A stretch of DNA of 64,000 nt from Nageia nagi. Its lineage: Eukaryota; Pinophyta. Positions 33,834-45,815 of the stretch are shown here, in pieces (the first letter of the stretch is position 1; the number at the start of each line of letters is the position of its first letter). A program made the position numbers and the translations under genes. The stretch lies in the NCBI GenBank assembly GCA_050084985.1, contig JBITNC010000001.1, positions 122,326,001 through 122,390,000 of the forward strand, read 5' to 3'. The notes under the pieces were generated by a model. The model saw only the letters and a list, made by a program, of their open reading frames with translations. It was not told the DNA's origin and made no database searches.

Positions 33834-35330
33834 TAACTAAATAATCTTGTCACTTAGTTGTAAGCATAATGACTACACCCCCTTTTTTAGAATTGTGCTT
33901 AGTGGAATAGTACCAACTGTTGGGCTAGATAAGGGAGCAAGTAGACTAGAGATTAAAATTTTAACTTCTTGAAGAGAGATAAAGTTGGAAGAACCATAAA
34001 ATAAAGAATAAAAAATAAATTTTATTGTGAAACATATATTTACGTATTAGATATTTCAACCTTATGGCATTCCAAGAAAGAAAAATCATTCTAACTAATA
34101 AAGGACCATACCTCCTTTGATTTAATTGAAGTTACTCAAACTAGATAGAACTTGAAAGGTATTATTTCCAAAATACTTATGAGGTTGGTGCAAAAAATCC
34201 ATTTAGCAATATTTTTCATTTGCTAATGAATTTTCTCCTCGAGGAGGACTATAGGATATTTGGCCTATCAACTATGAGTTATTCCCTTTGTTAAATTATC
34301 GAATAATGACAAAGATCAAGTGAAGTCCATGTTCTAAAGGGGGGACATTATCCTTGAAAGTTGAGGGAGGAATATGTGGGTGTTTGGATGACAAGTTACT
34401 TAGAGAGACATCTTAGGATCTGTAACTTGAGCATAGATCATGGGACATTGGCCAAATTGAGGTAACTTAGCATTTATATCTTTTTGTGAGAAATCATGAT
34501 CCATTTCTCCTAGCTAGCCTTTAAGGGTTGAGCGGGAGTACGTGGAGCTAGAGTTGAGGGATTGGATTCCTTATGCTTGAATTTCTAACCATAAGAGGGC
34601 AATTTTTAATTTGTGACCTATAAATTTGCACCAAAAGTAAGTATAAATTGACATAAACTACTCTTTTTCAGAAGGAAGTATCACCAACATGAATGTCAAT
34701 GAACTTATTCAAATCCTTAGTGAGATTAACTTTGATACTTATGTTGTGGTTTGATTGAGCAAAAAGCAAATGAACCATTTCATCACAAATAAACTCACCA
34801 GTTATAGATAGCACACTTTGCATGAATGGATATAAGGCCAATAAAAGATTGGAAAATTCCACCCATATTGAGACTTTTAAAGATACTTTGTTAGAAATAT
34901 TGAAGTATTTGGTCTAGGGATGAATGATGAGTAGTGTGTCATGAATATAACATAATCCTTTATTCAATACCAACTTGAATTTATTAGGATCATAAAAATG
35001 AAAATAGAATAACCCTTTATAGAGTATAAAGGTTTTGAACTTATTAAACATAAATACTATGTGGATTTTGGTATATTTGAATCTAGGTTTTAAGAACTAA
35101 TTTAGTGGGGATTTGATCAAGGAGGTACCCTATAAGGGTATTATTCTTAAGCCAAGAGTTATCCTAATGAAATTCAAGGACTATAATAATAAATTGAGGT
35201 ATAAATAATACCTTATGGAATAGCTCTAAAGTGAATTTTTGAGGATGCTTATTCAAGGATGGTGTTGTTGGTGCTATGCTTAGTTGCTAATACTCCCACA
35301 AGTGATATGAATGAATGAAAGAAAAAGGGA
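33834..35330 (-). mobile_element. L1-type LINE relic, 5' half (ORF1 and start of endonuclease)
   Basis: Minus strand: a DUF4283-type ORF1 (about 35330-34500) is followed by the N-terminal part of an endonuclease (about 34075-33834), with the latter reading IFLSWNAIRLKYL and then KGGVVIMLTTK-stop-QDYLV up to the CACTA junction. In plant LINEs the next residues lead to the F-W-V-L-L-E-V-like segment found at 12567 on the same strand. I therefore read this and 8215-12567 as one element split by later insertions. Numerous stops are present. Confidence 0.75.
34500..35330 (-). pseudogene. LINE ORF1 (DUF4283-like) pseudogene
   Basis: Minus-strand text NKGLCYIHDTLLIIHP, then TKYFNISNK, WVEFSNLLLALYPFMQSVL and KVNLTKDLNKFIDIHVG corresponds in order to the plant LINE/DUF4283 nucleic-acid-binding domain. 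A degenerate zinc-knuckle area (FWCKFIGHKLK) follows at about 34600. The open part at 34668-34862 is its longest uninterrupted piece. The protein of this family coats the LINE RNA. Confidence 0.7.
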
Positions 35331-36574
35331 ACAAAAATAATGATCACACAAATCCCATACCCTATATGAGTAATGGAGGTATGATGGTAGAATCTAGAAA
35401 CCCTAATTGATCATGTAGTTTGACTCTCAACTCTCCATATTATTCATCAAGTTGTATTACTATATCCATTATTTAAAAAGTTTTTATTTTATAAGGTTTG
35501 ATTACTTTCAAGAAGATTTCATCCATCAAAGGTAACCTCATTTTATACAAAGGTTAATATTGAGTGTTTAGTTGGCATCTTAGAGGTTATAAAAGATAAA
35601 GTAATTACAAGATCGAATATGTCAAAATCTAAATATATGAAAATAAAAAATAACTTCCTAAAATAATTATAGCATTTTGTAAATTTATTATAGTGTTTCT
35701 TCAAATATATCATGATTTCATGTATACATATCAACTAGTCAATAATACATCTCCTTATGTATTTTGTATAATTTATTTCCCTTATTATTCTATTACAAAT
35801 ATGGTATCTATTACTTGCATGATATTGATTATTATGGTATATTATATTAATTAGCTTAATAATTTTTTAGATAATACATATATGATGAACTTGATCTTCT
35901 TGAAATAATTTTATGAATAGTAGTTGTATTTTCTAAAATAGTATTTGTAGTCCTTATATATTTGGATGTTCAAAAGAGTTAGAGATATTGTGCTTATTAT
36001 AAGATGCCTTTTGTGTTAATTTAAAGGGAACATTTCTACATAGTCTAAAAATAAAAAATAAAAAAAATATACACTTTATATTATAATAATACTAATGTTC
36101 CTTGTATAAGAAAGGAAATACTAATTTAACCTAAGTTTATAGAGTTGCAATCCTCTATATTTTTATCCTCAACAATAATGAACGATTTTATTTCAATTAT
36201 GTTAAACCATTTAATATTTTATTCTACTTAATTATTACCATAATATTATTTACTACCTACATTTTAGATAAACTATTCTAGATAGTATTTTAAGATTTTA
36301 TTTATTATTTAAAGGATCCCCAAATTCACTATTATGTAAACCAATCCATGATCTTATTATCCATTCCTAGAAGATAATAGATAGGTCATCAATATTGATT
36401 AATAACTCAAACTCAACTTGTAAGGAGGTAAATCACCAATCAAATAAATTTATTTCATGAAATATCTATAGTGTTCCTTCAAATATAATATGATTTCAAG
36501 TATACGAAATAATATATTGTTACTACATATCCCCTTTGTGTATTTTTGTATATTTTAATAATATAAGTTTTTTT
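35331..36574. repeat. AT-rich spacer with two diverged direct repeats
   Basis: A segment at about 35690-35875 resembles 36460-36650 in order: a ttcaaatata-t-atgatttcatgtata phrase, then ctcc(t/c)...tgtgtattttgta, then ttacaaatatg-tat and tatggtatattat-ttaattagcta. The second copy overlaps the left arm of the foldback at 36575. No coding sequence is recognised. Confidence 0.55.
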
Positions 36575-36735
36575 TACAAATATGTTATATGATATCTCCA
36601 CCCTTTTGAATGCCATAGTATATTATGTTAATTAGCTAAATTTTAATATGCATATAATAAGTATTAAAATTTAGCTAATTAACATATTATACTATGGAAA
36701 TCAAAAGGGTGGAGATATCATATAACATATTTGTA
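36575..36735. repeat. Foldback / MITE-like inverted repeat, 74-nt arms
   Basis: The arm 36575-36648 (starting tacaaatatgttatatgata) is the reverse complement of 36662-36735, with about three mismatches in 74 positions, around a 13-nt loop (36649-36661). Transcribed RNA would form a nearly perfect stem. No TSD was established. It could be a short MITE, a fold-back from a local inverted duplication, or a miRNA or siRNA precursor. The left arm is shared with a diverged direct repeat near 35800, which favours local inverted duplication. Confidence 0.9.
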
Positions 36736-37274
36736 GAAAAGGATAAGAGAGATGAGGAGTGCTAGAGCATGAGGAGGAGAAATTTGGAATTCAAATAGGA
36801 AGAAAAATGAATTTAGGAATGGAATATATAGTAAATAGGATGATAAGGGATCAAAATCATAAGAAGAAGACAATGCATTCAATAGGAATCAAGGTAAGTC
36901 TTTGATGGGCCCAAAAACTTGGGGGTCAAGTCCCCTTCAAGTTTTTGAATTTATGAAATAAAAGGAGCTAGGTAAATAGAGGTAGGAATCCCTATAGAAA
37001 TATAAAAGGTGAAGTATGAGAAAGGGATGTCTAATTGTCCTAGATGAAGCATATGAAAAAATAGTCTCTACAAAGAAGACATAAGTTATTGGAAAGTTCA
37101 TTGGAGAAAGGTCAATTCTAGAGAATTTGATAAAATGGATCAAAATAACTTAGAAATTAAAGGATCACCAAAGCTTGAAACCTTGCCCCATGATATACTA
37201 ATGTCAAATTTAATTAAGAAGAATATTTGGAATGGGCTCTTGAGAATGAACCTTGGTAGCTTGGAAAAAGTGGA

Positions 37275-37650
37275 CTTTACCTACAAATATGGTATGCAAG
37301 ATTTAAACTAGAAATAAAAACATTCTCTATAGTTATAATGTGGGTATCCCTTCCAAAACTCCCCTTAGACTTTTGGTTTGTAGAATATATAATAGGTATT
37401 GTAAGTACCATGAGAGGCTTCATCAATTTTGACAAGAATACTAGATCTAGAAATGCTTATGACTCAAAAATCTTCTATGTCAACATTAATATCACTAAGC
37501 CAATACAAACAATAATATGCCTTAAAATAATAAAAGAGAAATTTTTCAAGAAATATCCTACAACCTAAAATTGATAGCATGTTTTATTTGTAATGTTTTT
37601 GGGCATACAGATAAATATTTCCCAATCAATCCCAAAACACAAACACAACA
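37275..37650 (+). pseudogene. LINE ORF1 (DUF4283-like) pseudogene
   Basis: The plus frame reads IWYARFKLEIKTF, then MWVSLPKLPLDFWFVEYIIG and FYVNINITKPIQTII, the typical order of the plant LINE ORF1 domain. After a frame change, ACFICNVFGHTDKYF (about 37578-37620) is a CCHC zinc knuckle whose last Cys is Phe. The frame is open from upstream of the ATG at 37338. Confidence 0.75.
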
Positions 37651-38354
37651 AGTATGACAATATAAAAAATCAAATAGTCAATGGAAAAAAATAAGAAGAA
37701 AGTTTGAAAATACTATGCAAGCATGAATAAATACAAGGAAAAATCAAAAGGAAGGGGAATATGCAAAATCATCAAGTGCTTATCATTTTGATAATAATGG
37801 ATGACCATATACTAGTCAAAATGCTCTACCTTTAGAAAAAAAAGAACAAGTGATAAAGAAAACACCAAAAAAGGAATCCCTAAAGGAAACTAGACAACAT
37901 AATCAAATAGGCTTGAAATATTGGTCAATGAGAATGATGGCTTGTAAGATAAAATTTTTAATCATATGATTTCATAGGTAATGGAAACCTCTTAGAGAAA
38001 AGAAGAGGAAGAAATGACAAGGGAAGAGGAACAAAAATAAAAAGTACAAGAAGGAATAAAAAAAGAGGTACAAAAAGGAACAAAAGAAGAGGAAAAATAA
38101 GATTTAGAAAATGAAGCAAGTAATACTAAAGAAACAAAGGAAGAAAATAATGAAGGATTTATTCAAGTAAAGAACAAAAATAAGACTAAGGATAAATTAA
38201 AAAAGGAAAATATGGAGCCAAACTCAAAGCTATTATTTAATGTAAGGAAAATAATATATTATGGTAAGTTAGGAAAGAAAGGAAATAATAGAAAGAGAAA
38301 AAAGGACAAAAGCACTTTAGAGTAGAGTGGAGGTGGAATATACACCTCAATAAA

Positions 38355-39080
38355 CAACAAATAAAAATACTATATTGGAACATGAGAGGATGCAACCTCC
38401 CTAAAAAATAAAAGGTTGTAAGAGAACTATAAAGAGAACACAAATTAGACATTATCATTATTCAAGAAACTAACATGGAATCTTCTAATATTTTGAAACT
38501 TAAAAGGAAAATATGAAAGGAAGTGGAAATAGTATTTACCATAGTCATAGGTACATCATATGACCTTTGGATACTATGGGATACTTTAGTAGCAAGAGTA
38601 CAAATAATAGTATTCAACTTTAATAGATGTATTTCTATTAGAATAACCCATCTACAAAATAACTTTAGATTCATTTTTTCTAATGTGTATGCACCAAATT
38701 TATTAGCTAATATGAGGATATTTTGGAAATATTTAAAGACCCATAAAATATGTTTTGATGATTTACCTTAGCTAGTAGTGGAAGATTTAAACTCCCCTCT
38801 CAAATTAGAAGATAAAATGGGAGAGAGAACTAGATTGACAATAAGTATGAAAGATATACAAGGATTTATAAATGAAGTAAAACTGCTTGATATAACATTG
38901 AAAGGCCACAAATTTACTTATTCTAATATAAGAAAAGGAAAAGAATTTATTCAAATAAGACTTGACAAGATCCTTGCTTCCTCAAAGTGGCTTGAAGAGT
39001 ATCAAAATAGTGAGTTGAAATATCTACCAAGAATAACATCAGATCATAGAAATTTATTTCTTATTATGAACCCTTATTAG
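38355..39080 (+). pseudogene. LINE endonuclease pseudogene
   Basis: Starts with KILYWNMRGCNLPKK and LDIIIIQETNMES (the E of Q-E-T is the conserved metal-binding residue). It continues through VEDLNSPLKLEDKMGER and FIQIRLDKILASSKW to ITSDHRNLFLIM, where S-D-H is the conserved end of the fold. Stops and a frameshift between about 38400 and 38770 break it. The last 100 codons (38778-39080) are open. Confidence 0.8.
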
Positions 39081-39639
39081 AGAAATAAGTCTTATTTAAA
39101 TTTTAATACATGTATATGAATTACCAAGTTTTAACAACAACCTTAAATACTATTGGACCAAGAAAGTACAAGGGATAACTATGTATATATTATCAAAGAA
39201 AATTGATGATGTGAAGAAGAATCTAAAGATATAGAATAAGAAAGTTTTCTAAAATGTATTTACCAAGAAACAAACTCTTAAAGAAGAGTTGGAATAAATA
39301 TAACAATATATTATAAGGAAATGAAGAAGTGATGATTTGGATATGAAAAATAAAATTTTGTTGAATATTACAACACTCTAACACATGAAGAGATCCTTTG
39401 GAAATAAATATCAAGAATCTCTTAGCTCAAAGAAGTGGACAAGAACACTAAATTTTTCAAGATGACTACCCTCAAAAGATGAAATTATAACCAAATATTT
39501 CAAATTAGGAAAGAATATGGATCTTTAACAAAGGATGTTGAAGAAATAAAAAATAAAGTAGTTACATTATATCAAAATCTTCCAAATCTAGATAACAAAA
39601 ACTATTAAAAGGGAAATTAATCAAATATTGGAAAAATAT

Positions 39640-40720
39640 ACCTCAAGTGTTAGGGCTCAAGGAAAAAAAAGCACTAAAGAAAATATAAAAATAAGAGTAA
39701 GTATGAAAAACCATAAAACTAATGAATAAAGATAAAGCCTCAATCCCATATGGTTTCCAACAAGTTTATATCAACAAAAATAGGAGGTAGTGGGAAGTGA
39801 TGTCACTCAAGTAATTAAGGATTTTTTCAAGAAAATAAGGATCCTCAAATAATGGAATATAACCTTTTTATTGATAATCCCAAAAATATCAAGAGGAAAA
39901 GGATTTTAAGGAATATAAAGCTATTACCCTATGTAGTGTGATCTACAAAATTATTACAAAGATCATGGCAAAAAGAATAAAACCCCTTATTCCATTAGTA
40001 ATTTTAGAGGAACAAGACATATTTATACAAGGAAAATAAATCATTGATGGAATAGTTTTAATGCCTAAGGTTATTCACTCTCAACATTAAGAAAATAAAC
40101 AACTATGGTCCTTATATGGAAAAAGCCTATGATAGAGTAAAATATTCTTTTCTAGATCTTACTTTTCAAAAATTTAACTTTCAACTCAACAGGGATTATG
40201 GATACAGGAATGTATTTCAACACCTACATTTTATATCCTAATAAATGGAGAAGCAACATGATTCTTTGAAATAGGAAGAGGCTTAAGAAAAGGATATTTA
40301 ATATCTCCTTATATTTTTATCATTATGGTAGAAGATTTAGGAAGGTCAATAAAGAAGTCTAGAGTAAATAATGCTATGAAGTTAGTTAAACCTAAAACAT
40401 AATGTAACCTTAAAACATGTCATCAACTTGTTTATAATACCATACTTATTATAAAAATATATATCAAATAAGCAATCCATTTCAAGAAGATAATGGAACA
40501 ACATGAACAAGTTTTACACAAAAAAATAAATTTTCAAAAAAAGAAGCTCTACTTTCTACATACTCCAGAAAAAATCAAAAGAAAAATATCCTCAATTTGG
40601 GATTTTCAAATGGACTCACTTACAACCAAATACTTGGGAATGCCTCTCTTCATAGGGAGATTAAAATTTGAACAATGGGATATTCTACTAAAAAGGTTGA
40701 AACAAATATTGGTAGGATAG
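39640..40720 (+). pseudogene. LINE reverse transcriptase pseudogene
   Basis: Text in several frames includes EYKAITLCSVIYKIITKIMA, KPLIPLVILEEQDIFIQGK, MEKAYDRVKYSFLDL (the first catalytic Asp in A-Y-D-R-V) and GRGLRKGYLISPYIFII. The final open piece at 40493-40720 ends in TTKYLGMPLFIGRLK, the conserved K-Y-L-G-x-P-L motif. The second catalytic F-x-D-D region (about 40430) is not recognisable. Confidence 0.8.
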
Positions 40721-41379
40721 AAGTATAAAACTTTGAGTTATGCAAGGATATTAAGCCTTATCAAACATGCTCTTTCAAGTATATTAATTTATGGAGCTAT
40801 GGTATTATAGGTCCCTACTTACATATGTAAAAAATATACTAGATATGTTACAAATTATTATGGTCTACTATAAGGGAAGGAAAATTTCCTTGGTAGCATG
40901 CAATAAGATTTTTAAAGAAAAGAACCAAGGAGGCTTAGAATTGATAAAAGCTTTTCATTTAAGCCAAGCACTATGAGGTAAAATTATTTGGAGGATATAA
41001 GCATAAAAAAGGATAAAATTTGTAGAAAAAAATATCTACAAGGAAAAAATTTAATTATTAAAATAGAAAATCCTCTTATAAGATCACCTTTCTAGAATGA
41101 GTTGATGAAAGTTAGATATCTGATAACTAAGAATATCAAATGGGAGGTTGGTTCAAGATAAGGGGTATTTGTTTTTGAATATGTATGGTTGAAATACAAA
41201 CTATTAATAAGGTTCAAGGAATATACTAAATCAACCAAATGGGCAATAGAAAACCATGGAGATATGATATCTCATTATTACAACAAAAATAAAGCTAAAT
41301 GATGGTTTTAGAAACCATAAGATCCATAAATAAAAAAGAAAATTCATAAGTTGAAAAGGGAAATATGGAAAATAAATTA

Positions 41380-41900
41380 CAAACCAAACAATTTAAGAGA
41401 CTTACCTAAATGGAAAATTTCAAAGAGTGGAAATTTTCAATCAAGGAGGTAATCAAGAGCATCAATCAGTTAGCATATGAAGGCTCTCCATAATTATGTG
41501 AAAAGGTATGATCCCAAGGAACTCTCCTAAAACTTTCCTTCTTCATGTGGAACTTAATAAATCATAAGCTACAAAATTTGTATAATTTGCAAAAAAGGGG
41601 GTTTTAAATGCCTAAATAATTAATCATGTCTTCTTTGAATGCACTTTATCACAACATATATGGAAAAATATGAATAAAGAGCTTCATTTTTATTGGTCCA
41701 TACCAAATTCTATTACTAAAAGTTTTATGCAATGGGAAGAAAATAAAAGAGACAATAAAATGAAGCACTAATGGAATATATCCCTCTCACATTTGATTTG
41801 GAAAGAGATAAATAGAAGAATCTTTGAAGACAATAAATGTAGATACCTAAAAACAACATATTTTTGGAATAAATAGATTAAGTACATTGTATATGCTTAG
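41380..41900 (+). pseudogene. LINE zf-RVT C-terminal fragment
   Basis: After a frame change, plus-strand text such as KFSIKEVIKSINQLAYEG, SFFMWNLINHKLQNLYNLQK and IWKEINRRIFED has the layout of the zf-RVT domain and the following W-x-E-R-N-x-R-I-F motif of plant LINEs. The zinc ligands are incomplete. Confidence 0.65.
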
Positions 41901-41984
41901 TTCTTAAATATTTTTTTACATAGTTTAATTCCATTGTAAAATTATGAAAATAAATTATCAAAAGTATTTAAAAAAAGATTTAAA

Positions 41985-43379
41985 TTCATAAGTGTGCAAA
42001 CAGTGATTAATTCACTTAAAAAGCTAATAAAATACAAAAGGTATTATTACCTAGATACCTAACTTAAGTTACAAGTGGAAGTATATATATGCTAATGCAA
42101 AATTACAATTCATACTCTCTAATCATTCTCTTGGCTCATTATTATCCTAATTCATTATTCACTTGTATGCTTATGATTTATAATCCAAAATTGTGCTCCA
42201 AGATTGCTCAAGGATTTGAAAGTCAAGGTTTGAAGATTTCAAGGGTTTCACTCCATTTTGGGAGTAATTCTACCACAATTCTCCATTAACCTTCTACAAT
42301 GTTCACTCCATGCATGATTGGTAACATCCTCATGGTGAATTTATGTTAAATTTGATATATATTACATGCATTTATATGTCTTCAAGGTTTTTGTAGGTTC
42401 AAGGAAGATTTCACCATGGAATTGTTTTGGAATATTAAGCTTTGCATCCTCCAATAAATTGTGTGCATGTATTATATTTCTTAGGTTAAAATCATATTAA
42501 TTTGCAATTAAATTAAATATATTTACATTATATACTCAATAAATTCATAGATACATGGTTTGAATATACTTTAGGCTTTGTTGGTAACCTTGGATCTTTA
42601 GGATCTAAGGGTCTTTATGGTTCTTTATTTGAAATAGGGTCTAAATTATCTTAAGGTTTGAAATTTAAATTATGGTTTAATTGCTCAAAATTTTTGATTA
42701 GATTCATTCAAATTATTTTTAAATTTCTTAATCTTGTTTGAATTCTGAATAATCATTTGCACATTACATTATAGGCATAATATTATTCTTTGCTTTCATT
42801 GATTTGGGGGTAGGGGGATCACATTACCTTGTAGAGTGAGGCAACTCACTCCAAGCTATTTTGGGTGCTTTAAGGGGCTTAACTTAGAGGTACCCTACAT
42901 TTTTATTTGCATTTAGTTTTGATATAATATTTTAACAAATTTTGGAAGCATAATTGAAGGTTTATATCACATCTTTACCCAATCTTTACATTTGATTTAA
43001 AGTTTGGAACATATGATATGTAGAAATAAGATTATATGTGTTACTAACTCATTTATATATTTTAGTGCACTCCAAGAATGAATTTGAATCCAAATTAATT
43101 AGTGAACTTGACATGAACATCTCCTTGTTTTCAAAATTCAAATTAGGAGATTTTTTTACTTTTTTTCCTCCAAACCCTTGCTAAAACTAAATAAGTCAAC
43201 TTTGAGAAGGCATACATTTTTGTATAGAAATAAATTTTATATGATTATTTTTGTATTAAATATTTCTCGATGATACCTTTCCAATGAGTTCACACACACC
43301 TACCTTTTTTTAAGGTTTGATGATCATTTCATCCATTTTACAATAAACTATCCAGTCTCTGCCCATAAATATGGGCCCC
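41985..43379. other. No recognisable gene
   Basis: AT-rich DNA. A small perfect hairpin GAGTGAG-GCAA-CTCACTC lies at about 42836-42853. A short plus-strand frame at 42089-42289 has no known motif. Confidence 0.4.
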
Positions 43380-43445
43380 ATCGTATTTCATACCAAATGC
43401 AATTGCATCTCGTGTGAGATGCGAATGCATTTGGGGTAGACTACA
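43380..43445. repeat. Imperfect hairpin, GC-richer
   Basis: The left arm taccaaatgcaattgcatctc (about 43390) pairs with gagatgcgaatgcatttggg (about 43416) across a four-base loop, with a two-base bulge and two mismatches. Weak complementarity continues outward. Could be a small MITE relic or regulatory palindrome. No protein-coding context. Confidence 0.6.
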
Positions 43446-44214
43446 AAATATGACTATGTCTAATAATAAAGTCCTTTTTCCTTAAAAAAACTCATTTTTA
43501 ATGCAATAAAAATCACATTTCAAAATAAAGAAGTCATTTTGAGCTTAGTTTGCTAAAAGGAAATTGGATTTGAGGTGCTATAGCCTTCAAGTAGTTTTTA
43601 AAAGCTTAGGATTTTTTTATCACACTTATTTTGAAAGTGTTGATCCATTTATTTTTAATTTAACTTAGTAATTAGTATTCATTTGAGCTCTCTATCTAGT
43701 GAGAGACTTGTAATCCTAATTACATTACATAATCTTGGAGCTGTAGGGAAAATTCTTATTTAGGTAAGTGTTTGGTCAATAATGTTTGGTTTCTCCTTGT
43801 ATATTACTATTGCTTTGAATTTAGTAAATTTTGCATCCATTTTGGGGGATTATTGCATACACAAGAAATCTCATTTGAATATAAAATTGAATCTTGAAGA
43901 AGGATTTTCTTTATTGTTGGGAATTGTTTGTTGATTATTGTATTCATCTAAAGTGATAATTTGCATTAGTTTGATTTCAAAAAAGAAAAAAAAATAGTAA
44001 AATATAATACTTGGGTGGGAGTGCCAAAAAGTTTTGAATTGGGAAGTTGATTTTAATCAACATTTACATTTATTTCAAGCATTAATTTCATACTCTTAGG
44101 CTTCTACCAAGGCATGTGGACCTTTTTCCCATGACCTTATCCATGCTCAAATTTAATCAACTAAGTGGGTGCCCCCATATTCATGGAATTATCATATAGG
44201 GGGTACCTGTGACT
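43446..44214. other. No recognisable gene
   Basis: AT-rich spacer before copia copy E. No domain or repeat is evident. Confidence 0.4.
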
Positions 44215-44573
44215 ATTAGAATTTGTAATGTAATATTGTGTAATATTTCTATTTAATATAAATTCACTTAATACTTAGAGTATCATTGGATACCTTAAAG
44301 TATTAAGGGAATAAAAATAGGAATAGGATTAAAAATAGGTAAAGGATTAAATATAGAGTGGGTTTCTTATAATTTTTTTTATATAATACTTTTTTTGAAA
44401 AAACAAATTTATTAAAAGTTTTTTATTCTATTTTTTAACAAAAAAAAGTTTTTTTTTGTTGAAAAAAAAAGAGTCGCAAGGGTACTCGACCACTTGAGGG
44501 GCACACAGCCCCAAGGGTGCGTCATCGCCTAAGGGGGCATGTGTAACCTGGGGGCCTAATTCCCCATTAGTGA

Positions 44574-44616
<43 letters not shown>

Positions 44617-45815
44617 CTCTATTTTTTTTTAAAAAAAAGTAGAGTTGCTATTTTTTTTTTTTTAAAGGGGGAATATTGATTTTTTTTTAAAAAAAGAGGG
44701 ATTATTTTTTTAAACTATAAGTTGTAGTTTGAGTCTTTTTAGGCTTTTTTTTTATTATTATGGGAAATTTTATTTAGCCTAGTATTTCTTTATTTGCTAA
44801 TTTTACCTTAAGTGCAAGTTATTTTAAGAAATGTTTTTAGTATGTCTTTAAGATAAAAGTGAAAAATTAATTATGCATGCATAGATTAATGTTAATTATG
44901 AATACATTAATTATGTATGCATGAATTAATGTTGTTTTATCTTAATGCATGTTTATTGCTATGCACACATGTGGTTAGATAAATTTTTCTTGCATTATTT
45001 TTTTTTGTAATGCATATTGCTAAATGGATAAAAATATTTTAATGCATGGTTTATTATTTTGAACTTATACATGTGGTTGGATAAAAGTTCACTTAAATAC
45101 TTACTTATGAATGTTATGTTAAATTGCAAATAAGAAATTATTTGAAGTCCATTTTCTAAGCAATAAGGGAGAGAATTCCTCAATTTTTGGATAATGAACC
45201 TTTGTATAGAGTTCCATTAAGGGTTGTAACAAAACCCATTAGACTCTTGGGCTCATTTATTGTTACTTAAAATTAATGAACCTTTGTAAAGAGGTCCATT
45301 AGGGGTTTTGATAAAATCCATTGGACTCTTTGGTTCATACTTATGGATGATGTTGGATGTAGTTTCATTTTTAAAAGCATTTTATTTATTTTGTAATTTT
45401 ACTTTATATGCAAAGTATGAAAATATTGAAAATTACTTCCCCTAAAATGAACACATCTGCATGTTTTTTTTTGCAACATGACTTGATTGAATAGCCATGA
45501 GGTGAGGATAAGGTGGAATAAAGACTTTTAATCCGACAATCCAAGTGGTAAAAATTTTGGACTTCTTAATTTCCTCTAAGTCCTTTATTTGTAAGGATTT
45601 AGTTCCATATTGGTGGATAAGCATGTGTGTAGTGATACCACATGTCTGCCCATCCATTAAGGGATTATCTTGATAACTTAGGAAAAACTAAAAAGTTAAT
45701 TAAGATAATTAATTTGGTCGATTCAATATATGTCATAACCTTGGAAAATAACTAGTACTTCTCTTTATGAGAGTATATCACTGCCCAAGGAGAACTAGTT
45801 GAGGATTGGTAGTGT
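44215..45815 (+). mobile_element. Truncated copia copy E (partial LTR and leader)
   Basis: It opens ttagaatttgtaatgtaata, matching the D and A LTR starts (initial TG lost), and follows the LTR only to about 44385. It then jumps to the leader, with a GC-rich block at 44470-44570, (AT)n at 44579-44616 and a long match to the copia A leader in reverse (45180-45440 against 15464-15380 and 19092-19260). It includes the uninterrupted ctacatccaacatcatcc site into which B inserted in A. No gag is present. Similarity ends near 45815 at gaggattggtag. PBS, the LTR end and all genes are missing. Confidence 0.75.

Larger units (their letters stand above)
36800..41980 (+). mobile_element. L1-type LINE relic, plus strand
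   Basis: ORF1 (DUF4283 and zinc knuckle, about 37275-37650), an acidic and lysine-rich linker, endonuclease (38355-39080), reverse transcriptase (39640-40720) and zf-RVT C-terminus (41380-41900) occur in the expected order, all broken by stops and frameshifts. The element ends near an A-rich stretch at about 41975. Both ends are approximate and no target duplication was identified. It is a different copy, and probably a different lineage, from the minus-strand LINE. Confidence 0.85.
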
